Origin: Bacillus carboniphilus
GTDB taxonomy: Bacteria; Bacillota; Bacilli; Bacillales; JC228
NCBI RefSeq assembly: GCF_039522365.1
Contig: NZ_BAAADJ010000018.1
Location: forward strand, 1-60,963
Direction: 5' to 3'
Length of the DNA: 60,963 nucleotides
Shown: piece by piece, positions 15,029-23,338 of the stretch
How the letters are laid out: each line of letters starts with the position of its first letter
Position numbering within the stretch: the stretch's first letter is position 1
Made by a program: the position numbers and the translations under genes
Notes under the pieces: generated by a model
The model's database searches: none
Told to the model about the DNA's origin: nothing
The model's input: only the letters and a program-made list of their open reading frames with translations

Positions 15029-16540
15029 TTAAATGGAAACATTTTTATCAGATGCCATTCGCTTTGTATGCCTTATATCAGCCACAATGGCATAGATAAT
15101 AGAAAGCACCGTAAGCAATAGAAGGACTCCTGAAATAGGGCGAGTGATAAATAACATTAAATTGGAATCCGTTGTAATCGCAATTCTTAAATTCTCTTCA
15201 GCAAGAGGTCCAAGAATGACACCAAGGACGAAGGCTGCTAGTGAAAAGCTTCCTTGTTTCATCAAATAGCCAATTACACCAAAAATTAGAAGTACCCAGA
15301 TGTCGAAGATTCGGTTGTTGATTGCAAAGCTACCTAATGCACATAAAATAATCACTACAGGTATTAAGAAATGTAAAGGTACATCATTGATTTTCAAAAA
15401 GAATTTAATTCCGAATGATTGAATGAGTAACATAAAAATCGCTGAGATAAAGAAGGCTAAGAAAATACCGTATGCCAAAACGGGTTCTGAAACAAAGAAG
15501 TATGGACCTGGTTGAATACCGTGAACCAACAGGGCACCCATCATCATAACCGTTACGGCACTACCTGGAATTCCCAGTGCTAATGTTGGAATAAGTGCTC
15601 CGCCTTCAGAAGAGTTATTGGCTGTTTCTGCTGCAATAATCCCATCTTTTGTTCCGGTACCAAACTTTTTAGGGTTCTTAGACATTTTTTTAGCCACATC
15701 GTAGCTCAAAATATTAGCAATACTTGACCCAGCCCCCGGCAAAGCTCCAACAAAGGTTCCGACTACAGAAGAGCGGATGACGTTAATCCAAGATGAGAAC
15801 ATTTCTTTTAACGTTTTTCCGATCGGATAGGATAGACTAACATCCTGGTCAAAATTAACCTTATCTTGTTTACCTTTTTTCGCTTCAGACAGCAATTGTG
15901 AAAAGGCGAAAATCCCAATGAGGACAGGTAGGAAAGCAAACCCACCTAATAGCTCAACTGTACCAAAGGTAAAGCGTTCAACCCCTAAAATAGGATCTAG
16001 CCCTATAGTACCCACAAACATTCCGAGTAGACCTGCAATTAAACCTTTTACTAAATTTCCTTCACCTAAACTAGCAATGGCACTCAGTCCGAATACCATT
16101 AAGCTGAAAAACTCCCAAGCTCCAAATTTGATAGCCCAAGTAGATAGGAGGGGAGCCGCTAGTACTAGAATCACTCCTCCAATTATAGACCCAATAAACG
16201 AAGACCATAATCCGATGGCTAGTGCCCTACCAGGTTGCCCCTTTTTTACCATTGGATATCCATCAAAGGTGGTTGCCATAGCAGAAGGGGTACCAGGAAT
16301 TCCAAGTAAACAGGCTGAAATCAATCCTCCTGAAGCTCCACCTAACCAAACCCCCATCATTAACGAAATTCCTTGGAGAGGCTCAAGCCCGAAGCTAAAA
16401 GGTAGGGTTAAGGCAACAGCCATTGTAATCGTAAATCCTGGGATACATCCAAAGACGATACCGGCAATGACCCCGATAACCATTAGAAGTAGTGTATCCC
16501 ATTGCAGTATGGCTTGTAGACTGAGAAGTAAGTTATCCAT
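15029..16540 (-). CDS. tctA: Tripartite tricarboxylate transporter, large membrane subunit TctA
   Basis: A 503-residue, roughly 12-helix permease of the TTT family, which imports citrate or other (di)carboxylates using an extracytoplasmic binding protein. Signature regions are GCIPGFTITMAVALTLPFSFGLEP, GGASGGLISACLLGIPGTPSAMATTFDGYPM and the second-half repeat VGALPGAGSSIANILSYDVAKK with AAETANNSSEGGALIPTLALGIPGS. GGGAGGGAG precedes the ATG. It is the third gene of the tctC-tctB-tctA operon. No TctDE two-component regulator is present nearby. Confidence 0.94.
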   Translation of the reverse strand: MDNLLLSLQAILQWDTLLLMVIGVIAGIVFGCIPGFTITMAVALTLPFSFGLEPLQGISLMMGVWLGGASGGLISACLLGIPGTPSAMATTFDGYPMVKKGQPGRALAIGLWSSFIGSIIGGVILVLAAPLLSTWAIKFGAWEFFSLMVFGLSAIASLGEGNLVKGLIAGLLGMFVGTIGLDPILGVERFTFGTVELLGGFAFLPVLIGIFAFSQLLSEAKKGKQDKVNFDQDVSLSYPIGKTLKEMFSSWINVIRSSVVGTFVGALPGAGSSIANILSYDVAKKMSKNPKKFGTGTKDGIIAAETANNSSEGGALIPTLALGIPGSAVTVMMMGALLVHGIQPGPYFFVSEPVLAYGIFLAFFISAIFMLLIQSFGIKFFLKINDVPLHFLIPVVIILCALGSFAINNRIFDIWVLLIFGVIGYLMKQGSFSLAAFVLGVILGPLAEENLRIAITTDSNLMLFITRPISGVLLLLTVLSIIYAIVADIRHTKRMASDKNVSI

Positions 16541-16555
16541 TTGTGCTCCCTCCCT

Positions 16556-17023
16556 TTAAAAGAAAATTCCTTGCGGTAAAAATACATACAATAGTTTTTC
16601 GAATACAAGAGAAAGTGCAATTGTGACGACAAGTAGTCCTGAAAGTGCAAAGACATGCGTTTTGATTGGCTTTTTCTCCGGTAAAATTAAGAAGTAGGTA
16701 ACTGTGATAAAAAGGAATGAGGCTACAATAAATCCAAGTAGCTCCAGACTTATCACATAAAGACCAAAAAGGGCAAAGATAATCCAGACAATGCCCTTTT
16801 TCCCTTTGTTTGCTTCCGTCTCTTTTTTAGCCTGAACTTCTTTCTTTAAAAAAGATTGAATCAGCAGTACAACAGCTAGGAGGGCAATGAGCCCTAAAAT
16901 AAGTCTTGGGAAAAAGACTGCCGATATCTTAGTCAGATCCTTCACGTCAACGAGAGTCGATTGGTAATAAAAGAATCCACAAAATAGAAGTAGAACAATC
17001 CCTGCAATTCGATCCTTAACCAT
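16556..17023 (-). CDS. tctB: Tripartite tricarboxylate transporter, small membrane subunit TctB
   Basis: A ~155-residue protein with four predicted membrane segments (near residues 5-20, 38-58, 78-110 and 128-150), as expected for TctB. GAGGAGG is correctly placed for the ATG at 17023; the upstream TTG in the same frame overlaps that site. It lies between tctC and tctA with 15-base gaps, so it is almost certainly co-transcribed. Sequence conservation in this family is low, so the call leans on position and topology. Confidence 0.9.
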   Translation of the reverse strand: MVKDRIAGIVLLLFCGFFYYQSTLVDVKDLTKISAVFFPRLILGLIALLAVVLLIQSFLKKEVQAKKETEANKGKKGIVWIIFALFGLYVISLELLGFIVASFLFITVTYFLILPEKKPIKTHVFALSGLLVVTIALSLVFEKLLYVFLPQGIFF

Positions 17024-17040
17024 ACCTAACCTCCTCAAAC

Positions 17041-18027
17041 TTATTCTTCAATCACGCCTTGGCGCTTAAGCATACCTTCTAGGAATTCCACATCATCTTT
17101 AAGGTACTGTGAATATTCTTTGTAATCCATGTATCGAACTTCTACTCCCATATCCTCCATTTCTTTAATGAAATCTGGGTTTTCTGCAACTTTAGCAACC
17201 GCATCACTGAAGGCTTTTACAACATCTTCAGGTGTTCCTTCTGGAGCAAAGTATCCGCGGTTTGTTGCGTTGGTAAAATCAATACCTTGTTCTATTAAAG
17301 TTGGTACATCTGGTAATGCCGGTGTACGCTCTTCTGTTGCGATACCAAGAATTTTTAATTGGTTGGCTTTCATATATTCCTTCGCAGCAGGAATGGTTGT
17401 AGCCCCAAAGTCAAGGTGTTGTCCGAGTAAAGCTGTTGTACGTTTTGCTGTACCGTCATAACCTACAATATTGAATTTCACTTCAGCTCTATCCATGATT
17501 CCTAATGGAACTATGTGAGAAGTGGAACCAATGGATGCACCGAAACTAATAGATTCTGGTTCACTCTTCAGTTGATCCACAACATCTTGCATGCTGTTCC
17601 AAGGATTATCCACATGTGTTGCAATCAATTGCGGTGCAGATGTTAGTAAGGCAACTGGCTCAAAAGCGGAGTAGTCAAAATCAGTTTGTCCCATCAACTT
17701 TGAAATTCCGATAGAATCATGTCCAGCCAGGATTGTGTATCCATCAGCAGCTGCTCCCATTGCCTCTTTTGCTCCAATGGAACCAGAACCTCCACCAATG
17801 TTCTGAACAATTATTTTTACTCCCAGTTCCTTTTCTAAGTACTTAGCTGCAACACGGTTGATAACATCCGTGTCTCCACCAGCATTCCATGGTACAAGCA
17901 GCTTAATATTTTTTTCAGGATAACTAGTTCCACCATTTGCCGAGTTAGAACCACAACCAGCTAATACAGTACCAATCATCAACAATAATGCGAAAATTAG
18001 TGTTATTTTTTTCTTCAAAAATGTCAC
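17041..18027 (-). CDS. tctC: Tripartite tricarboxylate transporter substrate-binding lipoprotein TctC
   Basis: A 328-residue extracytoplasmic receptor with a lipoprotein signal (KKK, hydrophobic run, VLAGC lipobox, lipidated Cys about residue 25). The mature part shows the TctC/Bug family pattern: YPEKNIKLLVPWNAGGDTDVINR, VQNIGGGSGSIGAKEAM, and VPTLIEQGIDFTNATNRGYFAPEGTPEDVV. It starts at GTG with GGGGGAG upstream and leads the operon. Bug-fold receptors bind carboxylates including citrate, glutamate and aromatic acids, so the substrate is open. Confidence 0.93.
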   Translation of the reverse strand: MTFLKKKITLIFALLLMIGTVLAGCGSNSANGGTSYPEKNIKLLVPWNAGGDTDVINRVAAKYLEKELGVKIIVQNIGGGSGSIGAKEAMGAAADGYTILAGHDSIGISKLMGQTDFDYSAFEPVALLTSAPQLIATHVDNPWNSMQDVVDQLKSEPESISFGASIGSTSHIVPLGIMDRAEVKFNIVGYDGTAKRTTALLGQHLDFGATTIPAAKEYMKANQLKILGIATEERTPALPDVPTLIEQGIDFTNATNRGYFAPEGTPEDVVKAFSDAVAKVAENPDFIKEMEDMGVEVRYMDYKEYSQYLKDDVEFLEGMLKRQGVIEE

Positions 18028-18172
18028 TTTAACTCCCCCTTGTTTTTACTTTTGTAGAGAATCATGCTTTTAGTCCTACGTTTAGTATCTAAAAATACCT
18101 TTTTGACTCCCTTTTGGTATTATTGAGAGTATATAAAATATTTAGACAAATGTCCAATTCCAATTTCTCCGA

Positions 18173-18207
18173 CAGGTGCCTTGCACGCCTCGAAATATGT
18201 CGAAATA
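18173..18207. repeat. GTGCC/GAAATATGTCGAA intergenic repeat
   Basis: AGGTGCCTTGCACGCCTCGAAATATGTCGAA is a member of the family first seen at 2701, with no palindrome attached. It lies in the 274-base divergent region between tctC and the phosphotransferase gene, where no other clear element was recognised. Confidence 0.7.
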
Positions 18208-18301
18208 TCCACATCAATAGGTATCCTTATGAATGTTGAGGATATCTTTTATGTAAGGGAAAAGGTAGAATATTTAACAGAAAAATAAAGGAGAAGTTCC
18301 T

Positions 18302-19243
18302 GTGTCTCAAATAATCGATACAATTGCAGCACATTACAATTTTGAAAGAGAAAAGCTTACAAGAATGTCAGAAGGGTTTCAAAATCAAGTGTTCAAAATC
18401 GAAGGCAAAATCCTTAGGGTTTCACCTCGACAAAGAAGGACACTTTCTATGATTGAGGCTGAATTAACATGGCTTCAATACTTAAGAAATAATGGGATCT
18501 TACTAGGTGCACCTACTCAAATAGAGGGGTTTAACCATGTTGAGGAAATTACATTAGAAAATCAATGTTATTACGCAGTCTTTTTTGAAGAAGTAAAGGG
18601 TAATCCAGTAGATGTAATGAATCCGGAACAGTGGAATTCCAATTTCTATCAGGAATGGGGGAGGGTAGTAGGCAGACTTCACGCTTTGAGTCAGTCTGGC
18701 CCGCAACGACTGTGCCGTCCTAGGTGGACCAATAATAATATCGAGATTTTAGAATTAAAACCAAACTTAGATGGTTCCTTTCTAGAAAAATATCAAAAGC
18801 TACTTTGTAACCTAAACTCATACGCTCCGACAAAAGAAGCTTATGGACTTATTCATAATGATCTCCACCAGGGGAATTTTCATGTAATATCAGGAAAACC
18901 AGTCCTTTTTGATTTCGATGACTGTGCTTACAATTGGTTTGCTTATGATGTGGCTGTTTCACTTTATCATGCTTGTTGGCAGCAGGCAGCCTTCAATGGG
19001 GATCTACTTACTAACTTTCCTAATCAGTTTCTATCAAGCTTTCTAGAAGGATATGAAAAAGAAAACCAGTTCACGGATACGTTGATTCAGCAAATCCCCA
19101 TTTTCTTAAAAATAAGAGACATCTTCTTGTATAATCTGTTTAAAAAAGAATGGGACCCAAATTATATGCAAGAGTGGCAATCAGAAAAATTAAGAGAATT
19201 GGAGTTCAATATCCTGTCAGAAAGCTGCTTTATTCAACTTTAA
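18302..19243 (+). CDS. Phosphotransferase family protein (APH/homoserine kinase II-like)
   Basis: A 313-residue protein-kinase-like small-molecule kinase. The catalytic loop is LIHNDLHQGNFHV (HNDxxxxN) near residue 185 and the metal-binding DFDD follows (VLFDFDDCAYNWFAYDVAVSLYH). The N-terminus RMSEGFQNQVFKIEGKILRV is the nucleotide loop. Substrates in this family range from aminoglycosides to homoserine, choline and spore-coat components, so the function is open. The start is GTG with AAGGAG upstream. The TAA stop codon lies inside the 20-bp palindrome at 19240-19259. Confidence 0.83.
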   Translation: MSQIIDTIAAHYNFEREKLTRMSEGFQNQVFKIEGKILRVSPRQRRTLSMIEAELTWLQYLRNNGILLGAPTQIEGFNHVEEITLENQCYYAVFFEEVKGNPVDVMNPEQWNSNFYQEWGRVVGRLHALSQSGPQRLCRPRWTNNNIEILELKPNLDGSFLEKYQKLLCNLNSYAPTKEAYGLIHNDLHQGNFHVISGKPVLFDFDDCAYNWFAYDVAVSLYHACWQQAAFNGDLLTNFPNQFLSSFLEGYEKENQFTDTLIQQIPIFLKIRDIFLYNLFKKEWDPNYMQEWQSEKLRELEFNILSESCFIQL

Positions 19244-19293
19244 ACAAACGTTTGTTTAACTTTTGTTCGACAAATTTTGGGGAGGGACAGGCA
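19240..19293. repeat. Inverted composite repeat overlapping the phosphotransferase stop codon
   Basis: The perfect palindrome (19240-19259) is followed by TTTTGTTCGACAAATTTTGG and GGGACAGGCAC, which is the reverse complement order of the composite elements at 10090 and 14287. Orientation is therefore opposite to those two. Confidence 0.82.
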
Positions 19294-19311
19294 CAATCGA
19301 TATCGATTCCC

Positions 19312-19347
19312 ATAAAAAAGAGTCTTGCCTATACGGGCACGACTCTT
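19312..19347 (-). terminator. Terminator of the small coiled-coil protein gene
   Basis: On the minus strand AAGAGTC (complement of 19341-19347) pairs with GACTCTT (complement of 19318-19324), with an inner GTGCC/GGCA extension, then TTTTTTAT. It overlaps the stop codon of the 58-aa gene. Confidence 0.85.
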
Positions 19348-19522
19348 ATACTTCACGCAATTTTTGGTTTAAGCTTTTTAGTTCTTCCTCAATTTCAGTA
19401 ATTTGTCTTTCTAGTGGACCTACATTTCCGCCGACAGATTCGAGCTTTTCTAGGTCATTTTGAAGGCGGATATATTCAGCTTTTAATTCTTGAATTTGAT
19501 ATTCGATCTCTTTTTTACTCAT
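19346..19522 (-). CDS. Small coiled-coil protein, 58 residues (SE1832-like)
   Basis: The frame encodes MSKKEIEYQIQELKAEY followed by IRLQNDLEKLESVGGNV, PLERQITEIEEELKSLN and QKLREV. Two charged amphipathic helices flank a VGGN turn, suggesting a coiled-coil hairpin. TGAGGA lies about eight bases upstream of the ATG, and a terminator sits directly at its end, so it has all the parts of a real gene. It resembles a small protein widely conserved in Bacillaceae and Staphylococcus (annotated as SE1832 family), with no known function. It is easily missed because of its length. Confidence 0.78.
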   Translation of the reverse strand: MSKKEIEYQIQELKAEYIRLQNDLEKLESVGGNVGPLERQITEIEEELKSLNQKLREV

Positions 19523-19631
19523 GCATGTATCCTCATTTCTTCATAGTGTACGGCCATTATAACATTCCAGATTATATAGAGAAATTCTGGAGCCTTTCCT
19601 CAAATATAAGAACCACAAGGGTCCGGAGTCA

Positions 19632-19653
19632 TTTAAACAAACGTTTGTTTAAA
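19632..19653. repeat. 22-bp palindrome, copy 6
   Basis: Full 22-base form, upstream of the NRDE gene and about 33 bases before a TATAAT at 19686-19691. It could influence that promoter, but no matching -35 is obvious. Confidence 0.9.
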
Positions 19654-19735
19654 AAACTTCATTAGGTCTTGTTTCTCTAAAAGTGTATAATAATGGAAAT
19701 GAACTGTCGAAACTAAAATGAAAGTGGTGACCGGT

Positions 19736-20491
19736 ATGTGCTTAATTCTTTTTGCTTATCGAATGCACCCGACATATAAGCTTATTGTAGCTTCAAACCG
19801 AGACGAGTTTTATCAGAGACCAACTGCACCGGTCCATTTTTGGGAAGACCATCCCCACATCCTTGCAGGGAGAGACTTAGAAAAGATGGGGACATGGATG
19901 GGAATTACGAACACTGGCCGTTTTGCAGCCATTACCAACTATCGGGACCCCAAAGAGAAAACGGACGGGAAGCGTTCAAGAGGGGAATTAGTCGCTGACT
20001 TTTTAAAAGGAACGGATAACCCAGCTGAGTACATGAAACGAATCGCTGCCAAAAGAACATCCTACCCAGGTTATAACCTGTTAGTAGCAGACAAAGAGAA
20101 CCTATACTATTACTCAAATATAGAAGGTGAAATCAAAAAACTACCACCCGGTATATACGGTGTAAGTAATCATCTTCTAAATACAGATTGGCCAAAGGTT
20201 AAAAGAGGAAAAGAAGGGCTTGCAACGCTTGCAGAGGAAAATCCCTCTAATTTATCAGACCATTTGCTAACGTTACTTCAAAACGCGGATCCAGCTTCAG
20301 ATAAGGAACTGCCTAAAACAGGTGTTTCATTAGAATGGGAGCGGATTCTCTCCCCGATGTTCATTAAAACCAAGGGCTACGGGACTCGAAGTTCTACCAT
20401 TGTATTGTATTCGGAAGATCAAGTCTTGTATAAAGAGAGAACGATAAATGAAGGAGAAATGGAAGAACAGGAGTATAAGATTACTTTGTAA
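19736..20491 (+). CDS. NRDE family protein (TANGO2-like)
   Basis: A 251-residue protein of the NRDE/TANGO2 family, whose name comes from the Asn-Arg-Asp-Glu motif, seen here as ASNRDEFYQRP. I start at the ATG in MCLILFAYRMHP because family members begin with Met-Cys, the Cys being a likely N-terminal nucleophile; the frame extends six codons further upstream without better support. Other family blocks are ILAGRDLEKMGTWMGITNTGRFAAITNYR and YGVSNHLLNTDWPK. The biological role in bacteria is unknown; the eukaryotic TANGO2 is linked to lipid and haem homeostasis. Confidence 0.85.
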   Translation: MCLILFAYRMHPTYKLIVASNRDEFYQRPTAPVHFWEDHPHILAGRDLEKMGTWMGITNTGRFAAITNYRDPKEKTDGKRSRGELVADFLKGTDNPAEYMKRIAAKRTSYPGYNLLVADKENLYYYSNIEGEIKKLPPGIYGVSNHLLNTDWPKVKRGKEGLATLAEENPSNLSDHLLTLLQNADPASDKELPKTGVSLEWERILSPMFIKTKGYGTRSSTIVLYSEDQVLYKERTINEGEMEEQEYKITL

Positions 20492-20508
20492 TCCTTAAAG
20501 TACAAGGG

Positions 20509-20530
20509 TTTAAACAAACGTTTGTTTAAA
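20509..20530. repeat. 22-bp palindrome, copy 7
   Basis: Full 22-base palindrome, 18 bases after the NRDE stop codon and 120 bases before the signal peptidase gene. Confidence 0.9.
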
Positions 20531-20649
20531 TTTTTCCTTATCGGGGTATGAAAACTATTATCCCATAAACTCATATAGGAAAAGAGAATCATTTATAAAG
20601 CTTGGGTCGGAAACAAGCCGTTCAATAAAGATAGATATGATAAAATGAA

Positions 20650-21297
20650 ATGGTGAGTAACAATTTAACCAAAGAAAAGGTGAAGCACACATTGATAAGT
20701 GAAGTTATTAGTTGGGTAAAGGCCCTACTTTTTGCAATTATAATGGCTTTAATTATTAGTATATTTATTGTCCAGCCATTCACGGTAAATGGAATTTCAA
20801 TGGATCCCACTTTGGATGGAAGTAACCCCATGACACAGGATGATGTCGGAGACCGGTTATTAGTCTTTAAAACACCATATTTATTGGGAAGTAGTCCGGA
20901 AATTGGTGACATCGTCATTATTGATAGTCGAGTGAACCGTACGCGAACATTGAAGGACGATATTTTCGAAAGTCCTTTAATCGCAATGGTAATGGATGCT
21001 GACCATGTTGAAGAGGTTAATTGGGTGAAAAGGGTAGTTGGAATGCCAGGTGATGAAATTGAAGTAAAAGACGGGCAGTTATACCGAAATGGCCAACCGG
21101 TAGAAGAAAGTTATATTAAAGAAAAAATGAATTCTGACTTCGAGGCGGTTACCGTTCCGGAAGATACTATATTTGTTCTAGGTGATAACAGAAACCATAG
21201 TTCTGACAGTAGGGTGATTGGCCCTGTACCTATTGAAAATGTGTTAGGGAAAGTTGTTTTGAGGTTCTATCCATTTAATCGAATGAACGTATTTTAA
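20650..21297 (+). CDS. lepB: Signal peptidase I
   Basis: A 215-residue type I (Sip-type) leader peptidase that removes signal peptides on the outer membrane face. One N-terminal membrane anchor (residues ~22-42) is followed by FTVNGISMDPTL with catalytic Ser50, and VKRVVGMPGDEIEV with catalytic Lys127. The GDNRNHSSDSR box and a closing LRFYPFNRM complete the family pattern. The section between the two catalytic boxes is longer than in SipS-like enzymes (an insert around RTRTLKDDIFESPLIAMVMDADHVEE). The ribosome binding site is weak. A terminator follows. Confidence 0.93.
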   Translation: MVSNNLTKEKVKHTLISEVISWVKALLFAIIMALIISIFIVQPFTVNGISMDPTLDGSNPMTQDDVGDRLLVFKTPYLLGSSPEIGDIVIIDSRVNRTRTLKDDIFESPLIAMVMDADHVEEVNWVKRVVGMPGDEIEVKDGQLYRNGQPVEESYIKEKMNSDFEAVTVPEDTIFVLGDNRNHSSDSRVIGPVPIENVLGKVVLRFYPFNRMNVF

Positions 21298-21308
21298 TAA
21301 AGAACATT

Positions 21309-21340
21309 AAACCTCCTGTAAAAAGGGAGGTTTTTCTTTT
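21309..21340 (+). terminator. Terminator after signal peptidase gene
   Basis: AAACCTCC (21309-21316) pairs with GGAGGTTT (21326-21333), followed by TTCTTTTT. Confidence 0.9.
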
Positions 21341-21472
21341 TGAGTTTATAAGACCTTTTTATCATTATTTAAATGCCTAGAAATAAGCAATTTTTATCAG
21401 TAAAAATTTGGAAGAGAGTGATACAATGGGAAAAGTGAAAATTAGCCCATGAACATCTAGGAGGATGGTACC

Positions 21473-22000
21473 GTGAATGATGTAAACGAAGTCCATTTTT
21501 ATGAATCTAAAGGGAAGTTAGTGTTTCTTGCCCTAATGTCTATTGTGTTTATTGGTTTACTTTTGTATTTTAGCTTTTTGACATTTGCAGAACAAGACTA
21601 TTTAGTAGGTGTTTTACTATTGTTAGGAGCTGCATTTTTTGGTTTATGTTTGGCGATGATCGGTAAAAAGTTATTTAGCAAAAACCCATATTTAATACTA
21701 AATAAACAATATTTGACCATTTTTGTACTGCCAAACAGTCCTGTGCAAATACGTTGGGAAGATATCAATGACTATATCTTTTACGAAATCCAGAGAAATA
21801 AATTTATTGGTTTAAGTTTGGATAATGAAGAAGGGTATAGCAAGTTAATGCCCGAAAAGATGAAGCGTCTGTCTCGAATCAATGTTAAAATGGGCTATCC
21901 TCAGTACAACATCGTATTTGGGAATTTAAAAGAGAAGCAAAGATTACTAGAAGAATTAGAAAAGCGCACCCCGCATATAAAGTTATTTCAGGCGGAATAA
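21473..22000 (+). CDS. Membrane protein with PH-like domain (STM3941-like)
   Basis: A 175-residue protein with two adjacent membrane helices (residues ~17-38 and ~45-65). A cytosolic part follows, FSKNPYLILNKQYLTIFVLPNSPVQIRWEDINDYIFYEI, which reads like the small beta-rich domain of STM3941-type proteins. GTG is the start, with AGGAGG at 21461-21466. Upstream TGATACAAT could serve as an extended -10. It is monocistronic, ended by a shared terminator. No function is known. Confidence 0.72.
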   Translation: MNDVNEVHFYESKGKLVFLALMSIVFIGLLLYFSFLTFAEQDYLVGVLLLLGAAFFGLCLAMIGKKLFSKNPYLILNKQYLTIFVLPNSPVQIRWEDINDYIFYEIQRNKFIGLSLDNEEGYSKLMPEKMKRLSRINVKMGYPQYNIVFGNLKEKQRLLEELEKRTPHIKLFQAE

Positions 22001-22004
22001 ATAA

Positions 22005-22037
22005 AAAGATGCACGCGGCTCTCCCCGTGCATCTTTT
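22005..22037. terminator. Bidirectional terminator
   Basis: AAAGATGCACG (22005-22015) pairs with CGTGCATCTTT (22026-22036). It lies between the convergent STM3941-like and VanZ genes. Confidence 0.92.
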
Positions 22038-22061
22038 GTTAGATAATACTAAAATGAAAAA

Positions 22062-22553
22062 CTAGGCCGATAAATTCATTTTGTTTTTGTTTAGAAATAA
22101 TCTCTGCAGCAATAGGAACACAGAAAATCCACCTATACCACCTATTGTATTTAAAATTAAGTCATCTACATCGAAGCTTCCAAGACTAAATACAAGCTGA
22201 GTTACTTCATACGTCAAACTTAGCATGAACGTTGCTAAAATAACATTTCTAAATCTAGAAAACTTTGTAAACAATAGGGGTAGAAAAAATCCAAAAGGAG
22301 CAAACCCAATCACATTTCCTACCAAATTATCAACCCGGATATTAGAATTTAAATCAGAAATGAATAAATATTGAAAAACGGTTTTAAAGGGAACCAAGTT
22401 GATACTGTTCATCCAATATTCATTCTGAAGGAAAAAATGCATATGCTCAAAAATTTGAGTAGGATGTATGTATTTAAACAATATGAGATTTGTAAGAACT
22501 AATAAGTAGATAACAAAGGAAAACCTTATTCCCAGTTTAAGTAATACCCTCAT
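22062..22553 (-). CDS. VanZ family protein
   Basis: A ~163-residue membrane protein with four to five helices. The VanZ-type core reads NLVPFKTVFQYL, then NLVGNVIGFAPFGFFLPLLF, and LTYEVTQLVFSLGSFDVDDLILNTIGGIGG with its conserved acidic DVDD. GGAGG lies seven bases from the ATG at 22553. VanZ proteins were named from a teicoplanin-resistance cluster, but most chromosomal homologues have no known role and none should be read as conferring resistance here. Confidence 0.87.
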   Translation of the reverse strand: MRVLLKLGIRFSFVIYLLVLTNLILFKYIHPTQIFEHMHFFLQNEYWMNSINLVPFKTVFQYLFISDLNSNIRVDNLVGNVIGFAPFGFFLPLLFTKFSRFRNVILATFMLSLTYEVTQLVFSLGSFDVDDLILNTIGGIGGFSVFLLLQRLFLNKNKMNLSA

Positions 22554-22724
22554 ATTCAAACCTCCGCTATTTTACCCAGTAATTGGATATCTTTGATTAT
22601 TCTATCATAAAGAGGCCACTCTATCGAATTTATTATTGAATACCAGATTGACTATGATAAAGTGAGATTATAAATATTTTCCAATTTTAATAGAGGGTTT
22701 TCTAACCCTTAAAGGATGGTATCC

Positions 22725-23294
22725 ATGAGAAAAATTCTATTCTTTGCTTATCCTCAGTACGCAGACTTTGAAATTGGGCATCCTCTATTTTTCTTGAGAA
22801 AGGCAGGCAAGGCAGAGATTACAACGGTGACGGTCGATGGTAAACCGGTTAAAAGTATTGGAGGTTTGGTTGTAACTCCACAAGCAGCTATAGATGAAGT
22901 CAAAGTAAGTGACTATGACCTTGTTCTGATTTCGGGTGGGGATGGAGTTCATGAAGTAATGGATAAAGAATCTGTACAAATAATGCTACGAGAAGCAAAT
23001 GAAAAAGGGGTGCCGATTGCGGCTATTTGTGCATCTGCGGTTCTTCTAGGAAAAGCGGGATTATTAGATGGAAAAAAATTCACCTGTACACCTGGGACTT
23101 ACAACCAGTTTGGTGATATTTTCGAAGGCGCAGAATATTCCGGTTCAGATATTGAGGTAGGAGACAACTGGATAACAGCTAAGGGAACAGCTTTTCCACA
23201 ATTTACAGTGGCAGTAGGGCATATGCTAAACATTTGGCGCGACGAAGATCATGCTGAGTTTGCCTTGAAGTTTAGTAGGGGTGAAATTGGATAA
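22725..23294 (+). CDS. DJ-1/PfpI family protein
   Basis: A 189-residue class I glutamine amidotransferase-like protein. The nucleophile elbow is AAICASAVLLGKAGLL with Cys102; a conserved Glu sits early (FEIGHP), and TYNQFGD replaces the usual His-containing stretch. AAAGGA is eight bases from the ATG at 22725, whereas the earlier in-frame ATG overlaps it. Family members are chaperones, deglycases, isonitrile hydratases or proteases. None of these activities can be chosen from sequence. A GC-rich stem-loop follows the stop. Confidence 0.85.
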   Translation: MRKILFFAYPQYADFEIGHPLFFLRKAGKAEITTVTVDGKPVKSIGGLVVTPQAAIDEVKVSDYDLVLISGGDGVHEVMDKESVQIMLREANEKGVPIAAICASAVLLGKAGLLDGKKFTCTPGTYNQFGDIFEGAEYSGSDIEVGDNWITAKGTAFPQFTVAVGHMLNIWRDEDHAEFALKFSRGEIG

Positions 23295-23299
23295 AATGA

Positions 23300-23326
23300 A
23301 CGCCCATCATTCTTAATGATGGGCGT
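23300..23326. terminator. Stem-loop between convergent genes
   Basis: ACGCCCATCATT (23300-23311) pairs perfectly with AATGATGGGCGT (23315-23326). No T tract follows, so it may act as a weak terminator or RNA-stabilising hairpin. Confidence 0.6.
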
Positions 23327-23338
23327 AGCTACAATTAC

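Noticed and set aside
22062-22553. VanZ protein as a glycopeptide-resistance gene
   Set aside because: No other van genes are present, and most VanZ homologues have unrelated or unknown roles.
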